Source: Gloeomargarita sp. SKYG116 (GTDB lineage Bacteria; Cyanobacteriota; Cyanobacteriia; Gloeomargaritales; Gloeomargaritaceae). Taken from it: 64,000 nucleotides of DNA. A program made the position numbers and the translations under genes. The stretch covers positions 1 through 64,000 of the forward strand of contig JANWVM010000006.1 in the NCBI GenBank assembly GCA_025056115.1, given 5' to 3'. Positions 35,283-45,197 of this stretch are shown here, piece after piece (position 1 is the stretch's first letter; each line of letters opens with the position of its first letter). The notes under the pieces were generated by a model. That model was given only the letters and a program-made list of their open reading frames with translations, was not told where the DNA came from and did not search any database.

Positions 35283-38063
35283 ATGCTGAAACTCCTGTTT
35301 GGCGACCCCAACCAACGTCGTATCAACCAGTACAAGCCCCTAGTGACTGAAATCAACCTGCTGGAGCCGGAGATGGAAAAACTCTCCGACGAAGAGTTGC
35401 GGGGCAAAACGGCGGAATTTCGGCAGCGACTGGAACGGGGCGAAACTCTAGAGGATTTATTGCCCGAAGCCTTTGCCGTTGTGCGGGAAGCAGGGAAACG
35501 GGTGCTGGGGATGCGCCATTACGATGTCCAGCTCCTAGGGGGCATGGTGCTCCACGAGGGCCAGATCGCCGAAATGAAAACCGGGGAAGGGAAAACCCTA
35601 GTGGCGACCCTACCGGCCTATCTCAACGCCCTGACCGGCAAAGGGGTACACATCGTCACGGTTAACGATTACCTGGCGCGGCGGGACGCGGAATGGATGG
35701 GGCAATTGCACCGGTTTTTGGGGTTGAGCGTGGGCCTCATTCAACAGGGGATGGATGCTAGCGAGCGCCGGAAAAATTACGCCTGCGACATTACCTACGC
35801 CACCAACAGCGAAATTGGGTTTGACTACCTGCGGGACAACATGGCTACCAGCCTGGAAGACGTGGTGCAGCGCCCCTTCCACTACTGCATCATTGACGAG
35901 GTGGACTCAATTTTGATTGATGAGGCCCGCACACCCTTGATCATTTCCGGCCAGGTGAGCGACCCGGAAGAACGGGAGAAAAAATACATCACCGCTGCTT
36001 GGGTGGCTTCTCAACTCAAACGGGATGAACACTACGAAGTGGATGAAAAAAACCGCAATATCCTGCTCACCGATGAAGGGTTTTTAGAGGCCGAAAAACT
36101 GCTGGGAGTCAATGACCTTTATGACCCAGAAAATCCCTGGGCGCACTATGTGTTTAACGCCATCAAAGCCAAGGAATTGTTCATCAAGGATGTGAACTAC
36201 ATTGTCCGCAACGATGAAGTGGTGATTGTGGACGAATTTACCGGGCGGGTGATGCCAGGACGCCGCTGGAGCGATGGATTACACCAGGCAATTGAAGCCA
36301 AAGAGGGTGTCCCTATTGAACCGGAAACCCAAACCCTAGCCAGCATTACGTATCAGAATTTGTTTTTGCTCTATCCCAAGCTGGCGGGGATGACGGGAAC
36401 GGCTAAAACCGAAGAAGCAGAATTCAGCAAGATTTACAAGCTAGAAGTCACGGTGATTCCCACCAACCGCCCCAATATCCGCAAGGATTTGCCCGACGTG
36501 GTGTACAAAACCGAAACGGCCAAGTGGCTAGCGGTAGCGGAAGAATGCGCCCAGCAATACGCCATCGGGCGACCGGTGCTGGTGGGAACCACCAGTGTGG
36601 AAAAGTCGGAACTCCTATCGGCCTTGCTGCACGAGCGCGGCATTCCCCACAACCTGCTCAACGCCAAACCCGAGAACGTGGAACGGGAGGCGGAAATCAT
36701 TGCCCAGGCGGGTCGCAAGGGCGCGGTGACGATTGCCACAAACATGGCGGGTCGCGGGACGGACATCATCCTGGGGGGGAATGCCGAGTACATGGCCCGG
36801 TTGAAAATGCGGGAGTATTTCATGCCCCGGCTAGTGCGGCCCGAAGAGGATGACGGGTTAAACGTGCTAGCGTCTTTGATGGGACAACGGCGCAGCGGCG
36901 GAGTGGGTTTCGGCACTGGCAAAAAGGTCAAAACCTGGAAGGCGTCCCCCAACATCTACCCGGCAGAACTCTCTCCCGAAACCGAACGGGCATTGAAAGC
37001 GGCAGTAGACTTTGCGGTGCAAGTCTATGGCGAGCAGAGTCTGCCCGAACTAGAGGCGGAGGAAAAAATTGCCATTGCGTCCGAAAAGGGGCCGACGGAT
37101 GACCCGGTGATTGCCCGGTTGCGCGAGGTTTATACGATGATTCGCCGGGAGTACGAAGTCTATACCAAAGCAGAGCACGACGAGGTAGTGAAGCTGGGGG
37201 GACTGTACGTCATTGGCACTGAGCGGCACGAATCCCGGCGCATTGACAACCAGTTGCGGGGACGGGCGGGACGGCAAGGCGACCCTGGCACCACACGCTT
37301 TTTCTTGAGTTTGGAAGACAACCTGTTGCGTATTTTTGGTGGGGAACGGGTCGCGGCGCTGATGACTGCCTTCCGCGTCGAAGACGACATGCCCATTGAA
37401 TCGCCCTTGCTCACCCGGTCACTGGAAAACGCCCAAAAGAAAGTGGAAACCTACTACTACGACATTCGGAAACAAGTGTTTGAATACGACGAGGTAATGA
37501 ACAACCAGCGGCGGGCCATTTATGCTGAACGGCGCCGGATTTTGGAAGGCCGTGACCTCAAGGAACTGGTGATTCAATACGCTGAAAAAACCATTGACGA
37601 CATCATTGCTGCCTACATCAACCCCGATTTGCCCCCCGATGAATGGAACCTGACGGGCTTGGTAGACAAGGTCAAACAATTTATCTATTTGCTGAGCGAC
37701 CTGGAGCCGAAGGATTTACAAGATTTAACCCTGCCGGAAATCCAAGCCTTTTTACACGAGCAGGTGCGCATTGCCTATGACATGAAAGAGGCGCAAATCG
37801 AACAAATTCGCCCAGGATTGATGCGGGAAGCCGAGCGCTTTTTCATCTTGCAACAGTTGGACAACCTGTGGCGGGAGCACTTGCAACAGATGGATGCCCT
37901 GCGCGAGTCGGTGGGCCTGCGCGGCTACGGTCAACAAGACCCCTTGATTGAGTACAAAATCGAGGGCTACGAACTCTTCCAGGACATGATGACCAACATC
38001 CGCCGCAACGTGGTCTATGCCCTGTTCCAATTCCAACCCCAAGTCCAACCTGTAGCCGGCTAA
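35283..38063 (+). CDS. secA: Preprotein translocase ATPase SecA
   Basis: SecA drives protein export through SecYEG at the plasma and thylakoid membranes. The ATG giving [20 protein letters not shown] is the true start; the ORF track adds 98 spurious codons across the ebfC region. The 926-residue protein has Walker [18 protein letters not shown], Walker [19 protein letters not shown], motif [13 protein letters not shown] and the C-terminal helical scaffold ([20 protein letters not shown]). The Cys-rich zinc tail is absent, as in other cyanobacteria and plastids. Confidence 0.98.
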   Translation: MLKLLFGDPNQRRINQYKPLVTEINLLEPEMEKLSDEELRGKTAEFRQRLERGETLEDLLPEAFAVVREAGKRVLGMRHYDVQLLGGMVLHEGQIAEMKTGEGKTLVATLPAYLNALTGKGVHIVTVNDYLARRDAEWMGQLHRFLGLSVGLIQQGMDASERRKNYACDITYATNSEIGFDYLRDNMATSLEDVVQRPFHYCIIDEVDSILIDEARTPLIISGQVSDPEEREKKYITAAWVASQLKRDEHYEVDEKNRNILLTDEGFLEAEKLLGVNDLYDPENPWAHYVFNAIKAKELFIKDVNYIVRNDEVVIVDEFTGRVMPGRRWSDGLHQAIEAKEGVPIEPETQTLASITYQNLFLLYPKLAGMTGTAKTEEAEFSKIYKLEVTVIPTNRPNIRKDLPDVVYKTETAKWLAVAEECAQQYAIGRPVLVGTTSVEKSELLSALLHERGIPHNLLNAKPENVEREAEIIAQAGRKGAVTIATNMAGRGTDIILGGNAEYMARLKMREYFMPRLVRPEEDDGLNVLASLMGQRRSGGVGFGTGKKVKTWKASPNIYPAELSPETERALKAAVDFAVQVYGEQSLPELEAEEKIAIASEKGPTDDPVIARLREVYTMIRREYEVYTKAEHDEVVKLGGLYVIGTERHESRRIDNQLRGRAGRQGDPGTTRFFLSLEDNLLRIFGGERVAALMTAFRVEDDMPIESPLLTRSLENAQKKVETYYYDIRKQVFEYDEVMNNQRRAIYAERRRILEGRDLKELVIQYAEKTIDDIIAAYINPDLPPDEWNLTGLVDKVKQFIYLLSDLEPKDLQDLTLPEIQAFLHEQVRIAYDMKEAQIEQIRPGLMREAERFFILQQLDNLWREHLQQMDALRESVGLRGYGQQDPLIEYKIEGYELFQDMMTNIRRNVVYALFQFQPQVQPVAG

Positions 38064-38072
38064 GAGGGCGCA

Positions 38073-38705
38073 ATGACCATTGCCCTAGATGCGGGGGAAA
38101 TCTTTCGACAAGCCTGCGAGAATCGCTACACCTGGAATGCCCAGTTTCCTGGTTATCAAGCGGATGTGGTCTGGCAATCCGGTGAGGAAACCGTGCAGGC
38201 GCACGCGCGGGTGCATCGGGATTTATCAGTGATGGTGGAAAAGTTAGACGCTGACCACCCAGTGTATGGAGAACTGATGAGCCTGATGCGGGAAGTGGTG
38301 GCTCACCGGCAGCGGCGGGATTTCCAGGCGGATTATGGTTCGCACCCGTTTACAGCAGGGGAACCACTCCCCAACGGCACTGTGCCGATTCAGGTGCAGG
38401 ATTCCCACTACCTGGTGCGGGGGCCGGTGATCACCCAGGTGCAACGGGTGGTGGATAACCAATTGTGTACGGTGGACGCTTTATCTGTAGAGCAAACCGC
38501 CGAAGGCTACTTCCCCCTGCATTACCGCGTGCAGATGCGCGATGTCACGACGGGACAAGTGCGAAAGACGGTAGATGTTTGGGAACGCCATGTCCGGGTG
38601 GGGGGCTATTATCTCTTACAAGAACGGCGGCAACGGGTGATGCAGGATGGCAAGATGAGGGAAGCGACGATGACATTCCATAACTTGAAGTTGCTAGCAG
38701 AATGA
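38073..38705 (+). CDS. DUF3386 family protein
   Basis: A 210-residue soluble protein starting MTIALDAGEIFRQACENRYTWN, which is the DUF3386 pattern (also FPGYQADVVWQ, YLLQERRQRVMQDGK and TMTFHNLKLL). The family occurs in cyanobacteria and plants and its role is not known. It follows secA after 9 bases on the same strand, so it is probably co-transcribed. No signal peptide or membrane span is visible. Confidence 0.85.
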   Translation: MTIALDAGEIFRQACENRYTWNAQFPGYQADVVWQSGEETVQAHARVHRDLSVMVEKLDADHPVYGELMSLMREVVAHRQRRDFQADYGSHPFTAGEPLPNGTVPIQVQDSHYLVRGPVITQVQRVVDNQLCTVDALSVEQTAEGYFPLHYRVQMRDVTTGQVRKTVDVWERHVRVGGYYLLQERRQRVMQDGKMREATMTFHNLKLLAE

Positions 38706-38726
38706 TGGATTTTTGGAGGCCAGTCT

Positions 38727-39200
38727 ATGACCAGTTACCCCGCTAGATTGATTGTGAGTTTATTATTATGGCTAGGAATAAATTCTTTACTTGTAGCTCA
38801 GGCATGGCAACACCGAAAATTGCCCTTAAATCGCCTCGGTCGCCAGTGCCTACAGGAAGTGCGCGCTTTCGATGCTAGAGTCAAGACCATTCTTCGGCGA
38901 AAAACGTCCTATGAACCCCCCACACTATGGTCTGACAAAAAGGGAAATCTCCTTCTTTCATTCTACTTAGACGAACACATATTAGGAAACAGTTTTGACA
39001 CGGAAATAAAAGCTGTGCAGAACCTGAGCAAATCTTGTCCTGAGTTGCAAATTATCCTATTATCGGCTAACATGGGTGCGGGACAAAGATGGTACATGAA
39101 GCAAACCAAATTTAGCAGGGTTCATTCCCGAGACAGCGGTTCTTCGAATGATAGAAAATTTTACTTTAATGAAATTGACACTTTTGATTACTCCCCTTGA
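38727..39200 (+). CDS. Unrecognised secreted or anchored protein, low G+C
   Basis: A 157-residue protein with an N-terminal hydrophobic segment (LIVSLLLWLGINSLLVAQA) that looks like a signal peptide. The rest is hydrophilic, with two Cys (GRQCLQEV and SKSCPEL) that could pair. I recognise no family. The base composition is clearly more A/T-rich than that of secA and queA on either side, and codon use differs, which suggests recent acquisition. GGAGG lies about 12 bases before the start. It lies 16 bases before queA. Confidence 0.65.
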   Translation: MTSYPARLIVSLLLWLGINSLLVAQAWQHRKLPLNRLGRQCLQEVRAFDARVKTILRRKTSYEPPTLWSDKKGNLLLSFYLDEHILGNSFDTEIKAVQNLSKSCPELQIILLSANMGAGQRWYMKQTKFSRVHSRDSGSSNDRKFYFNEIDTFDYSP

Positions 39201-39216
39201 AGGGACATAGACTTCT

Positions 39217-40314
39217 ATGCCCTTTCCTGCTCACCCACCTAGTGAAGGCGACTGGGAACTTGCTAACTACGACTACCCCTTGCCCACCGAACTCATCGCC
39301 CAGTCTGCCATGGTGCCCAGGGACCATGCGCGGTTGTTGGTGGTTTATCGAGATACCCATCGCCATTGCCATGTGTACGACTTGCCCGATTTGTTGCGTC
39401 CGGGCGACTTGCTGGTGCTCAACAACACTAAAGTGATCCCGGCGCGATTGAAGGGCGTGCGACCTGGCGGGGGTCTGACAGAGTTTTTATTGCTAGAGCC
39501 TGGAGAAGGTGATATGTGGCGGGTGCTGGTACGCCCGGGACGGCGGGTGCGCGTGGGGATGCAAGTGACGTTTCCAGCCCAAGGCCAACCCCAACTGGTC
39601 GGTGTGGTGCAAGCGCGAGACCCCGAAACCGGCGGCCGCTGGGTGACCTTTCAAACGCCCGATGGCACAGCGTTAAATGCGACGCAGTTATGGCCCCTGC
39701 TGGAACAGATTGGGGAATTGCCACTACCACCCTATATCGAGCGTTTCCAGGGCGACCCCAACCAATACCAGACGGTCTATGCCCAAGTCGCTGGTTCCGT
39801 TGCGGCGCCAACAGCGGGGTTGCATTTCACTGAAGAATTACTGGCGCGGTTGCAGGCGCGGGGGATTGCCCAGGCGATGATCACCTTGCACGTGGGGGTG
39901 GGCACTTTTCGCCCGGTGAGTACGTCGGATATCCGGCAGCACCAACTACACAGCGAGTGGATAGAGGTGTCGGCGGCGACGGTGGCCAAAATTCAGCAAA
40001 CGCAACAGCAGGGCGGGCGGGTAATTGCTGTAGGCACGACGGTGACGCGGGCGTTGGAGGCAGCAGCCCAGGGGGGCACATTGCAACCTACCACCGGCAA
40101 AGTGAATCTCTACATCTACCCCGGTTACCAATGGCGGGTGATTGACGGGTTGATGACCAATTTCCATTTGCCCCAGTCCAGTCTGTTGCTGCTGGTGAGC
40201 GCGTTGATTGGGCGGCAACGGGTGATGCACCTGTATCAGGAGGCGATCCGGGAACGCTACCGGTTTTATTCGCTGGGGGATGCCATGTTGCTCCTACCAG
40301 ATATGGCACACTAG
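39217..40314 (+). CDS. queA: S-adenosylmethionine:tRNA ribosyltransferase-isomerase
   Basis: QueA transfers the ribose part of SAM to preQ1-tRNA, making epoxyqueuosine at position 34. The 365-residue protein contains YDYPLPTELIAQ, LVLNNTKVIPARLKG, AAPTAGLHFTEELLARL, HVGVGTFRPV and TNFHLPQSSLLLLVSA. An N-terminal extension of about 10 residues precedes the family start, and the ATG at 39217 is the likely start. It overlaps nothing real and is followed by the LptF/G-like gene after 25 bases. Confidence 0.96.
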   Translation: MPFPAHPPSEGDWELANYDYPLPTELIAQSAMVPRDHARLLVVYRDTHRHCHVYDLPDLLRPGDLLVLNNTKVIPARLKGVRPGGGLTEFLLLEPGEGDMWRVLVRPGRRVRVGMQVTFPAQGQPQLVGVVQARDPETGGRWVTFQTPDGTALNATQLWPLLEQIGELPLPPYIERFQGDPNQYQTVYAQVAGSVAAPTAGLHFTEELLARLQARGIAQAMITLHVGVGTFRPVSTSDIRQHQLHSEWIEVSAATVAKIQQTQQQGGRVIAVGTTVTRALEAAAQGGTLQPTTGKVNLYIYPGYQWRVIDGLMTNFHLPQSSLLLLVSALIGRQRVMHLYQEAIRERYRFYSLGDAMLLLPDMAH

Positions 40315-40339
40315 GGAAAGCGCTCCTCGGTCACGTGCG

Positions 40340-41506
40340 ATGGCAACGGTCGTTTCCCCCACAACCCATGTCCGTAAGTTCCTCGGCTTCTGGAGTCACC
40401 AAGTACCGTTGCTCGACCGCTACCTGCTGCGGCTGTTCATCGGGCCGTTTGTATTTGGGATAGGGGCCTTTGGCTCGATTGGCCTGTCGGTGGGAGCGCT
40501 GTTTGAAACCGTGCGGCGGGTCGTGGAATCCGGGTTACCCCTGCCGATTGCCTTCCAGGTCTTGGCTTTGAAAGCCCCCTACTTCATCGGGCTGGCCTTT
40601 CCAATGGCGACGCTGTTGACCACCCTGCTCACCTACAGTCGCTTGAGCGCCAACAGTGAATTGATTGCTTTACGGGCCTGTGGCGTCCCAGCGCGGCGGT
40701 GGGTGGTTCCGGCCTTGATTTTTAGCGTGGTCACCACTGGGCTTACCTTTGTATTTAACGAGGCGGTTGTTCCGGTGACCAATTACCAGGCGACTGTTGT
40801 TGTGCGGCAAGCCCTGGACCAGGACCGGCCCCGTGTGGAACGGCGCAACATTATCTATCAAGAATTTGACCAGGCCACCGGTAAAGAATTAGAGCGGTTA
40901 TTTTACGCCAGCCGGTTTGATGGGCGCTACATGCGGGGATTGACGGTGCTGGATTTTTCCCAGGAGGGATTGCAACAAATCCTCACCGCCGAAACTGGGT
41001 TTTGGAATGCTGAACGGAAGGCGTGGGAGTTTCATAACGGCACGATTTATCTAGTGGCCCACGATGGCAGTTATCGCAATATCATCCAGTTCAAAAAGCA
41101 GGAAATCACCCTGCCCAAAGCACCCTTTGACCTGGCCACCCAGCGGCGCACACCTGAGGAAATGGGTTTTTGGGAAGCGCGGCGGTATCTGAAAATCCTG
41201 GAAGGCAGCGGCAATCTGGCGCGGATTCGGGAATGGCAGGTTCGGATTCAACAAAAAATGGCGATTCCCTTCATTTGTTTGGTCATGGGGGTCGTGGGCG
41301 CTGCGCTTGGGAGTCTGCCGCACCGGAGTTCAAATGGTTGGGCGTTTGGTTTGAGTGTGGTGATTATTTTTATCTATTACCTGCTGATGTTTATCGGCGA
41401 TGTAATGAGCCAAGCAGGTATGATTGCACCGGTGATTGGTGCCTGGTTCCCGAATGTGCTGGGGCTATTGACCGGTCTCTACCTGTTGCGCAAAGCTGAC
41501 CGCTAA
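40340..41506 (+). CDS. LptF/LptG (YjgP/YjgQ) family permease
   Basis: A 388-residue membrane protein with two N-terminal and four C-terminal spans around a periplasmic domain, the LptF/LptG layout of the LPS export ABC transporter. Marks are LLDRYLLRLFIGPFVFGIG, GLAFPMATLLTTLLTYSRLS, ELIALRACGVPARRW and the C-terminal IPFICLVMGVVGAALGS. Cyanobacteria usually have one such gene, so it may act as a homodimer. The ATG at 40340 is chosen; the ORF track start lies inside queA. Confidence 0.9.
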   Translation: MATVVSPTTHVRKFLGFWSHQVPLLDRYLLRLFIGPFVFGIGAFGSIGLSVGALFETVRRVVESGLPLPIAFQVLALKAPYFIGLAFPMATLLTTLLTYSRLSANSELIALRACGVPARRWVVPALIFSVVTTGLTFVFNEAVVPVTNYQATVVVRQALDQDRPRVERRNIIYQEFDQATGKELERLFYASRFDGRYMRGLTVLDFSQEGLQQILTAETGFWNAERKAWEFHNGTIYLVAHDGSYRNIIQFKKQEITLPKAPFDLATQRRTPEEMGFWEARRYLKILEGSGNLARIREWQVRIQQKMAIPFICLVMGVVGAALGSLPHRSSNGWAFGLSVVIIFIYYLLMFIGDVMSQAGMIAPVIGAWFPNVLGLLTGLYLLRKADR

Positions 41507-41826
41507 ACGTTACTAGCTAATGGGTCAGGAATGGTAGGCGACGGCGCTTCAAAACTGCCCGTTAACACAAACTCCAACCGTAACTTCAAAAAAGTAGCGA
41601 AATCCCGATTTGTGGTGACAATCGCTGCCGCTGGTTGGGGACATTTGGCTTTTACCTCGGCAAATTCAGGGGCTTCCAAAAAGGCCGGGCGCCGCACTAA
41701 AAAAAAGTCAATTTCCTTCCCTTCCCGCTGGTAATGTTTCGTCCGCTCGCGAAAGACCTCCTCTAACGGCTCGATTTCGGTGAGAAATTTTTCGCTGGCC
41801 AGCACATAGTAGTACTGCATCGGCAT
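41503..41826 (-). CDS. ycf54: Ycf54, Mg-protoporphyrin monomethyl ester cyclase partner
   Basis: Ycf54 is needed for assembly and activity of the AcsF cyclase that makes ring E of chlorophyll. The 107-residue protein matches closely: MPMQYYYVLASEKFL, PLEEVFRERTKHYQREGKEIDFFLV, RPAFLEAPEFAEVKAKCPQPAAAIV and LRLEFVLTGSFEAPS. GGAGG lies 9 bases before the ATG at 41826, and the ATG two codons later is also possible. The 3' end overlaps the convergent permease gene by 4 bases. Confidence 0.93.
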   Translation of the reverse strand: MPMQYYYVLASEKFLTEIEPLEEVFRERTKHYQREGKEIDFFLVRRPAFLEAPEFAEVKAKCPQPAAAIVTTNRDFATFLKLRLEFVLTGSFEAPSPTIPDPLASNV

Positions 41827-41862
41827 TGACCTAACCCTCCCAAGTGGAGTCATTGTACCACC

Positions 41863-42462
41863 CTAGGTCTGCTGTTCCGCGCGGGCTTGGCGGTACACCT
41901 TCCAGGCGGCATCGGCGTTGATGGCGAAAATCCCCACCCCGACCAGCACGTCTGGCCAGGGGGACGGATGGACAGCGGTGATCAGTCCAGCCAGGATGAT
42001 GGCCAGATTCGCGAGCGCGTCATTGCGGGCCGAAAAAAACGCCGCCAGCGCCAAGCTCCCCCCTTGATGACGAAAGCGCAACAGCAGTAACGCACACAGC
42101 CAGTTGACCGCCAACGCCCCTAAACCCGTCAGCGACAAGGCAACCGCCTGGGGAGGAAACCGGGTTTGTACCTTATGCCACAGGGAACCCAGCGTTGCCC
42201 AAGCCGGTAGCAGCAGCAAGCCCGCCAGCCCCATCCCCACCCAGGCTTGGACACGTCGCCGCCACCCCAACGCTCCGTACACCAGCAAGTTCAGCAGCGT
42301 GTCTTCCAAAAAATCGATAGAATCCGCCCACAGCGACACCGAGCCAATCGCCACGGCCACTCCCGCCTCCAGGGTAAAGTAAGCCAAGTTCAACAGGGCC
42401 ACTATCAAGACCGTCTGACGGAGGGCCTGATGCTGGCGTTCAACGCCATTCGGGGTGGGCAT
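41863..42462 (-). CDS. CDF-like cation efflux protein, membrane domain only
   Basis: A 199-residue protein with five or six membrane spans. The metal-site pattern of cation diffusion facilitators is present: ADSIDFLEDTLLN in the second span and ARNDALANLAIILAG in the fifth. The cytoplasmic C-terminal domain of typical CDF proteins (about 90 residues) is missing. Short CDF-like proteins occur in bacteria, so this need not be a truncation. The transported metal is unknown. Its start overlaps the 3' end of the upstream LOG gene by 23 bases. Confidence 0.75.
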   Translation of the reverse strand: MPTPNGVERQHQALRQTVLIVALLNLAYFTLEAGVAVAIGSVSLWADSIDFLEDTLLNLLVYGALGWRRRVQAWVGMGLAGLLLLPAWATLGSLWHKVQTRFPPQAVALSLTGLGALAVNWLCALLLLRFRHQGGSLALAAFFSARNDALANLAIILAGLITAVHPSPWPDVLVGVGIFAINADAAWKVYRQARAEQQT

Positions 42463-43489
42463 TGTCCTGGGCTCCCAACTCGTTTAAGCGGCGAATGAGT
42501 TGGTACAGCCGTCCGTAATCCCGTTGATTGAAACGAAACACCAGGCGCGGCAGATGGTCCGTCTCATCGCCGATTTCTTCCGGAAACGCCCCCCGTTGCT
42601 CCATCACGCCACTGGCGATAATATCGGCGAATTCCTCATTCAACTGGGCCACGACCGCTTCCGATAGCGGGTGATGCAACCGTAGCACCAAATCCTCCCG
42701 CACATAGCGACTGGAATGATAAACCCGGTAAAATTGGCGAATCGTCTGACAGGCCACTGCCACGGAATCGGTGATCGTGTATAGCTCCACGTCGTCTGGG
42801 CTGATGAAGTGGGTGCGCCAGAAATACTCTCGCACGAAGTTATCCCAAGCGCGCCAGTACGTGCCCCCCGGATGTTCTAGCAACACCATGGGGATCGGTG
42901 GACAACGCCCATTTTGGCACAGCGTCAGGGTTTCAAACACCTCATCCTGCGTCCCAAATCCCCCTGGAAAGGCGCACACCCCGTCCGTCTCCCGCAAGAA
43001 AAAGAGTTTGCGGGTGAAAAAGTACTTGAAGTTAATCAACCGCGGGCTATCGCTGACAAAAACATTGCTGTTTTGTTCAAAGGGCAGTTGGATATTCAAC
43101 CCAAACGAATGGTCCGTGCCGGCTCCCTCATTGCCCGCCTGCATGATCCCACCGCCAGCGCCCGTCATGACCATGAACCCCTGTTCACACATGCACCGCG
43201 CAAACTGTACCGCCAACTGGTAATCAGGCGTATCTTTCGGGATGCGGGCCGAGCCAAAAATGGCGATTTTCCGCACGTGGCGATAGGGCTGAAACACCCG
43301 AAACCCCTGCTCCATGTCCTGGATGGCGCCGGCAATGATTTTCCAGTCCAGGCGGTCAAGCGACGTCTGGGATAGGCGCAACAACGCCTCCAACGCCCGC
43401 CGCATCCATTTACCATGTTTGGCCGCATCCAACTGGTTCAGCCAGGCCTGTAACTCGGGGGGCAATTCCGGCAGCGCGTCCGCCCTCAT
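42440..43489 (-). CDS. LOG family protein (cytokinin-activating phosphohydrolase type)
   Basis: A 349-residue Rossmann-fold protein of the LOG/TIGR00730 group. The core contains KIAIFGSARIPKDTPDYQLA, VMTGAGGGIMQAGNEGA and the signature CAFPGGFGTQDEVFE. LOG enzymes remove ribose 5-phosphate from nucleotides. This long form has about 70 extra residues at the N-terminus and a C-terminal extension, as in other cyanobacterial copies, so the exact substrate is uncertain. The gene overlaps the DUF4330 gene by 4 bases (ATGA). Confidence 0.85.
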   Translation of the reverse strand: MRADALPELPPELQAWLNQLDAAKHGKWMRRALEALLRLSQTSLDRLDWKIIAGAIQDMEQGFRVFQPYRHVRKIAIFGSARIPKDTPDYQLAVQFARCMCEQGFMVMTGAGGGIMQAGNEGAGTDHSFGLNIQLPFEQNSNVFVSDSPRLINFKYFFTRKLFFLRETDGVCAFPGGFGTQDEVFETLTLCQNGRCPPIPMVLLEHPGGTYWRAWDNFVREYFWRTHFISPDDVELYTITDSVAVACQTIRQFYRVYHSSRYVREDLVLRLHHPLSEAVVAQLNEEFADIIASGVMEQRGAFPEEIGDETDHLPRLVFRFNQRDYGRLYQLIRRLNELGAQDNAHPEWR

Positions 43490-44016
43490 GACCCCACCCG
43501 CACGTCCATCACCGACCCCCGCAGGTTGTATTGCGGCCCTTCCAGTTCCACCGGTACCCCCACCTTGAGCTTGGTGTTGCCCAGCACGGCACCGCCGTCC
43601 ACCATTTGCGCTGTTCCTGTCAAGGTAATCACCATGTCCCGGAGAAACTGGCTCTGGGAACGGGTGTCCGGCAAAAATTTCACCGACCCATCTGGTTGAG
43701 GCACTTCCACTTGGGGCGGGAAAATGGACAAGCGTTTAACCGTCAACGTCCCAGATGGCTGGTTGCGCACGATAAAACTGGCCTTGTCGCCGGGGCGGAT
43801 GAGTTCCTCTGGACGGGTCACGCTTAGCCCCCGGACCATCATGTCAATCTCCACCGCTTGGCTTGGCCCCACCTGCGCTACCGAGCCGGTTCCCCCCGGC
43901 ACCAAGAAAATCCCCACCAGTACCAACAACACCACGACGATGGCCCCTAGGTCAATGACGCTTACCTTGCCGCCAATGCGCCCGTGTTGGTCTAACCAAG
44001 CCATGGGATTCCTCAC
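43486..44016 (-). CDS. DUF4330 family membrane-anchored protein
   Basis: A 176-residue protein with one N-terminal membrane span (VIDLGAIVVVLLVLVGIFLV) after the typical lead WLDQHGRIGGKVSVIDLGA, the DUF4330 signature. The rest is likely periplasmic, with beta-rich segments (VEIDMMVRGLSV, GVPVELEGPQYNLRGSVMDV). The family is common in cyanobacteria and its function is unknown. MAWLDQHGR, four codons in, is an alternative start. It is the first gene of the DUF4330-LOG-CDF set. Confidence 0.85.
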   Translation of the reverse strand: MRNPMAWLDQHGRIGGKVSVIDLGAIVVVLLVLVGIFLVPGGTGSVAQVGPSQAVEIDMMVRGLSVTRPEELIRPGDKASFIVRNQPSGTLTVKRLSIFPPQVEVPQPDGSVKFLPDTRSQSQFLRDMVITLTGTAQMVDGGAVLGNTKLKVGVPVELEGPQYNLRGSVMDVRVGS

Positions 44017-44111
44017 CTGTCTGACTTCATTATCTAATGCGGTGGTTCCTTGTCATACCGGATTTCCCATCTTAGCGCTGCTGAACAGATCATCGCCGCT
44101 GATGTGTTAGG

Positions 44112-45197
44112 ATGAGGCTGGATTCGGCGGTTTTGGTGTTTGAGGAGTTGTCGCTCGTGCCCGCTCTCCCGAATTCTGGTGTCCATGACGCGCGTCCAGT
44201 GGCTGTGGGAGTGATTGGAGTGGGCAATATGGGACAGCACCATGTACGGGTGCTCAGCTTTCTCAAGGATGTGCAGTTGGTAGGCGTCGCCGATATTAAT
44301 GTGGAGCGAGGTTTGCAACTGGCGACTAAATATCAGGTGCGTTTTTTTGCCGACTACCGGGACCTGCTTCCCCATGTCGAGGCCGTATGTGTCGCCGTAC
44401 CCACCCGCTTGCATTACGAAGTGGGCATGACCTGCATTCGGCACGGGGTGCATATTCTGATGGAAAAACCGATTGCTGCGAGTATTGCCGAAGCGGAACG
44501 GTTAGTCAGCGCTGCCACTGAAGCCAACTGCATCCTGCAAGTGGGTCACATTGAGCGCTTTAATCCGGCGTTTTTGGAACTGCAAAAGGTGTTGCAACAG
44601 GAAGAAATCCTGGCGTTGGAGGCCCATCGCCTCAGCCCCTATTCCCAGCGGGCCAATGATGTGTCAGTGGTACTGGACTTGATGATTCACGACATCGATC
44701 TACTGTTGGAACTCACAGCAGCACCAGTGGTGCAGTTGACGGCCAGTGGTACCCACGCGTCGGGTTCCGGTTATCTAGACTACGTGACGGCAACGCTAAC
44801 GTTTGACAATGGGGTGATTGCCTCCTTGACGGCCAGCAAAGTCACCCATCGCAAGGTCCGCCGCCTGACCATTCACGGCAAAAATTCCCTCACCGAAGCT
44901 GATTTTTTGAACAACGAAATCTTCATCCACCGCCATCTGCCGGGCCAGCCCACCGGGCAAGTGCTCTACCGCCAGGATGAATGGGTTGAACGGGTGTACA
45001 CCAACAACATTGAACCGCTCCAGGCCGAATTGGAACACTTTGTCAATTGTGTGCGCGAAGGCAACCAGCCCTCGGTCGGCGGCGAACAGGCCCTGAGAGC
45101 GCTGCGATTAGCCACGCGGATTGAACAGATTGCTTTGCACAATCAAATCTGGTCGGTTCCCCGCAACGGCCTAGAAAAGTCGCTCGTCTCTCCCTAA
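44112..45197 (+). CDS. Gfo/Idh/MocA family oxidoreductase
   Basis: A 361-residue NAD(P)-dependent sugar or sugar-nucleotide dehydrogenase. The Rossmann motif is AVGVIGVGNMGQHHVRVLSF, then EAVCVAVPTRLHYEV and the catalytic Lys in HILMEKPIAASIAEAERL. The C-terminal domain has DLMIHDIDLLLEL with a conserved His. About 28 residues precede the fold, so the start may lie at an internal GTG. The substrate is unknown. It may serve nucleotide-sugar synthesis for surface polysaccharide. Its end overlaps ccdA by 4 bases. Confidence 0.85.
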   Translation: MRLDSAVLVFEELSLVPALPNSGVHDARPVAVGVIGVGNMGQHHVRVLSFLKDVQLVGVADINVERGLQLATKYQVRFFADYRDLLPHVEAVCVAVPTRLHYEVGMTCIRHGVHILMEKPIAASIAEAERLVSAATEANCILQVGHIERFNPAFLELQKVLQQEEILALEAHRLSPYSQRANDVSVVLDLMIHDIDLLLELTAAPVVQLTASGTHASGSGYLDYVTATLTFDNGVIASLTASKVTHRKVRRLTIHGKNSLTEADFLNNEIFIHRHLPGQPTGQVLYRQDEWVERVYTNNIEPLQAELEHFVNCVREGNQPSVGGEQALRALRLATRIEQIALHNQIWSVPRNGLEKSLVSP

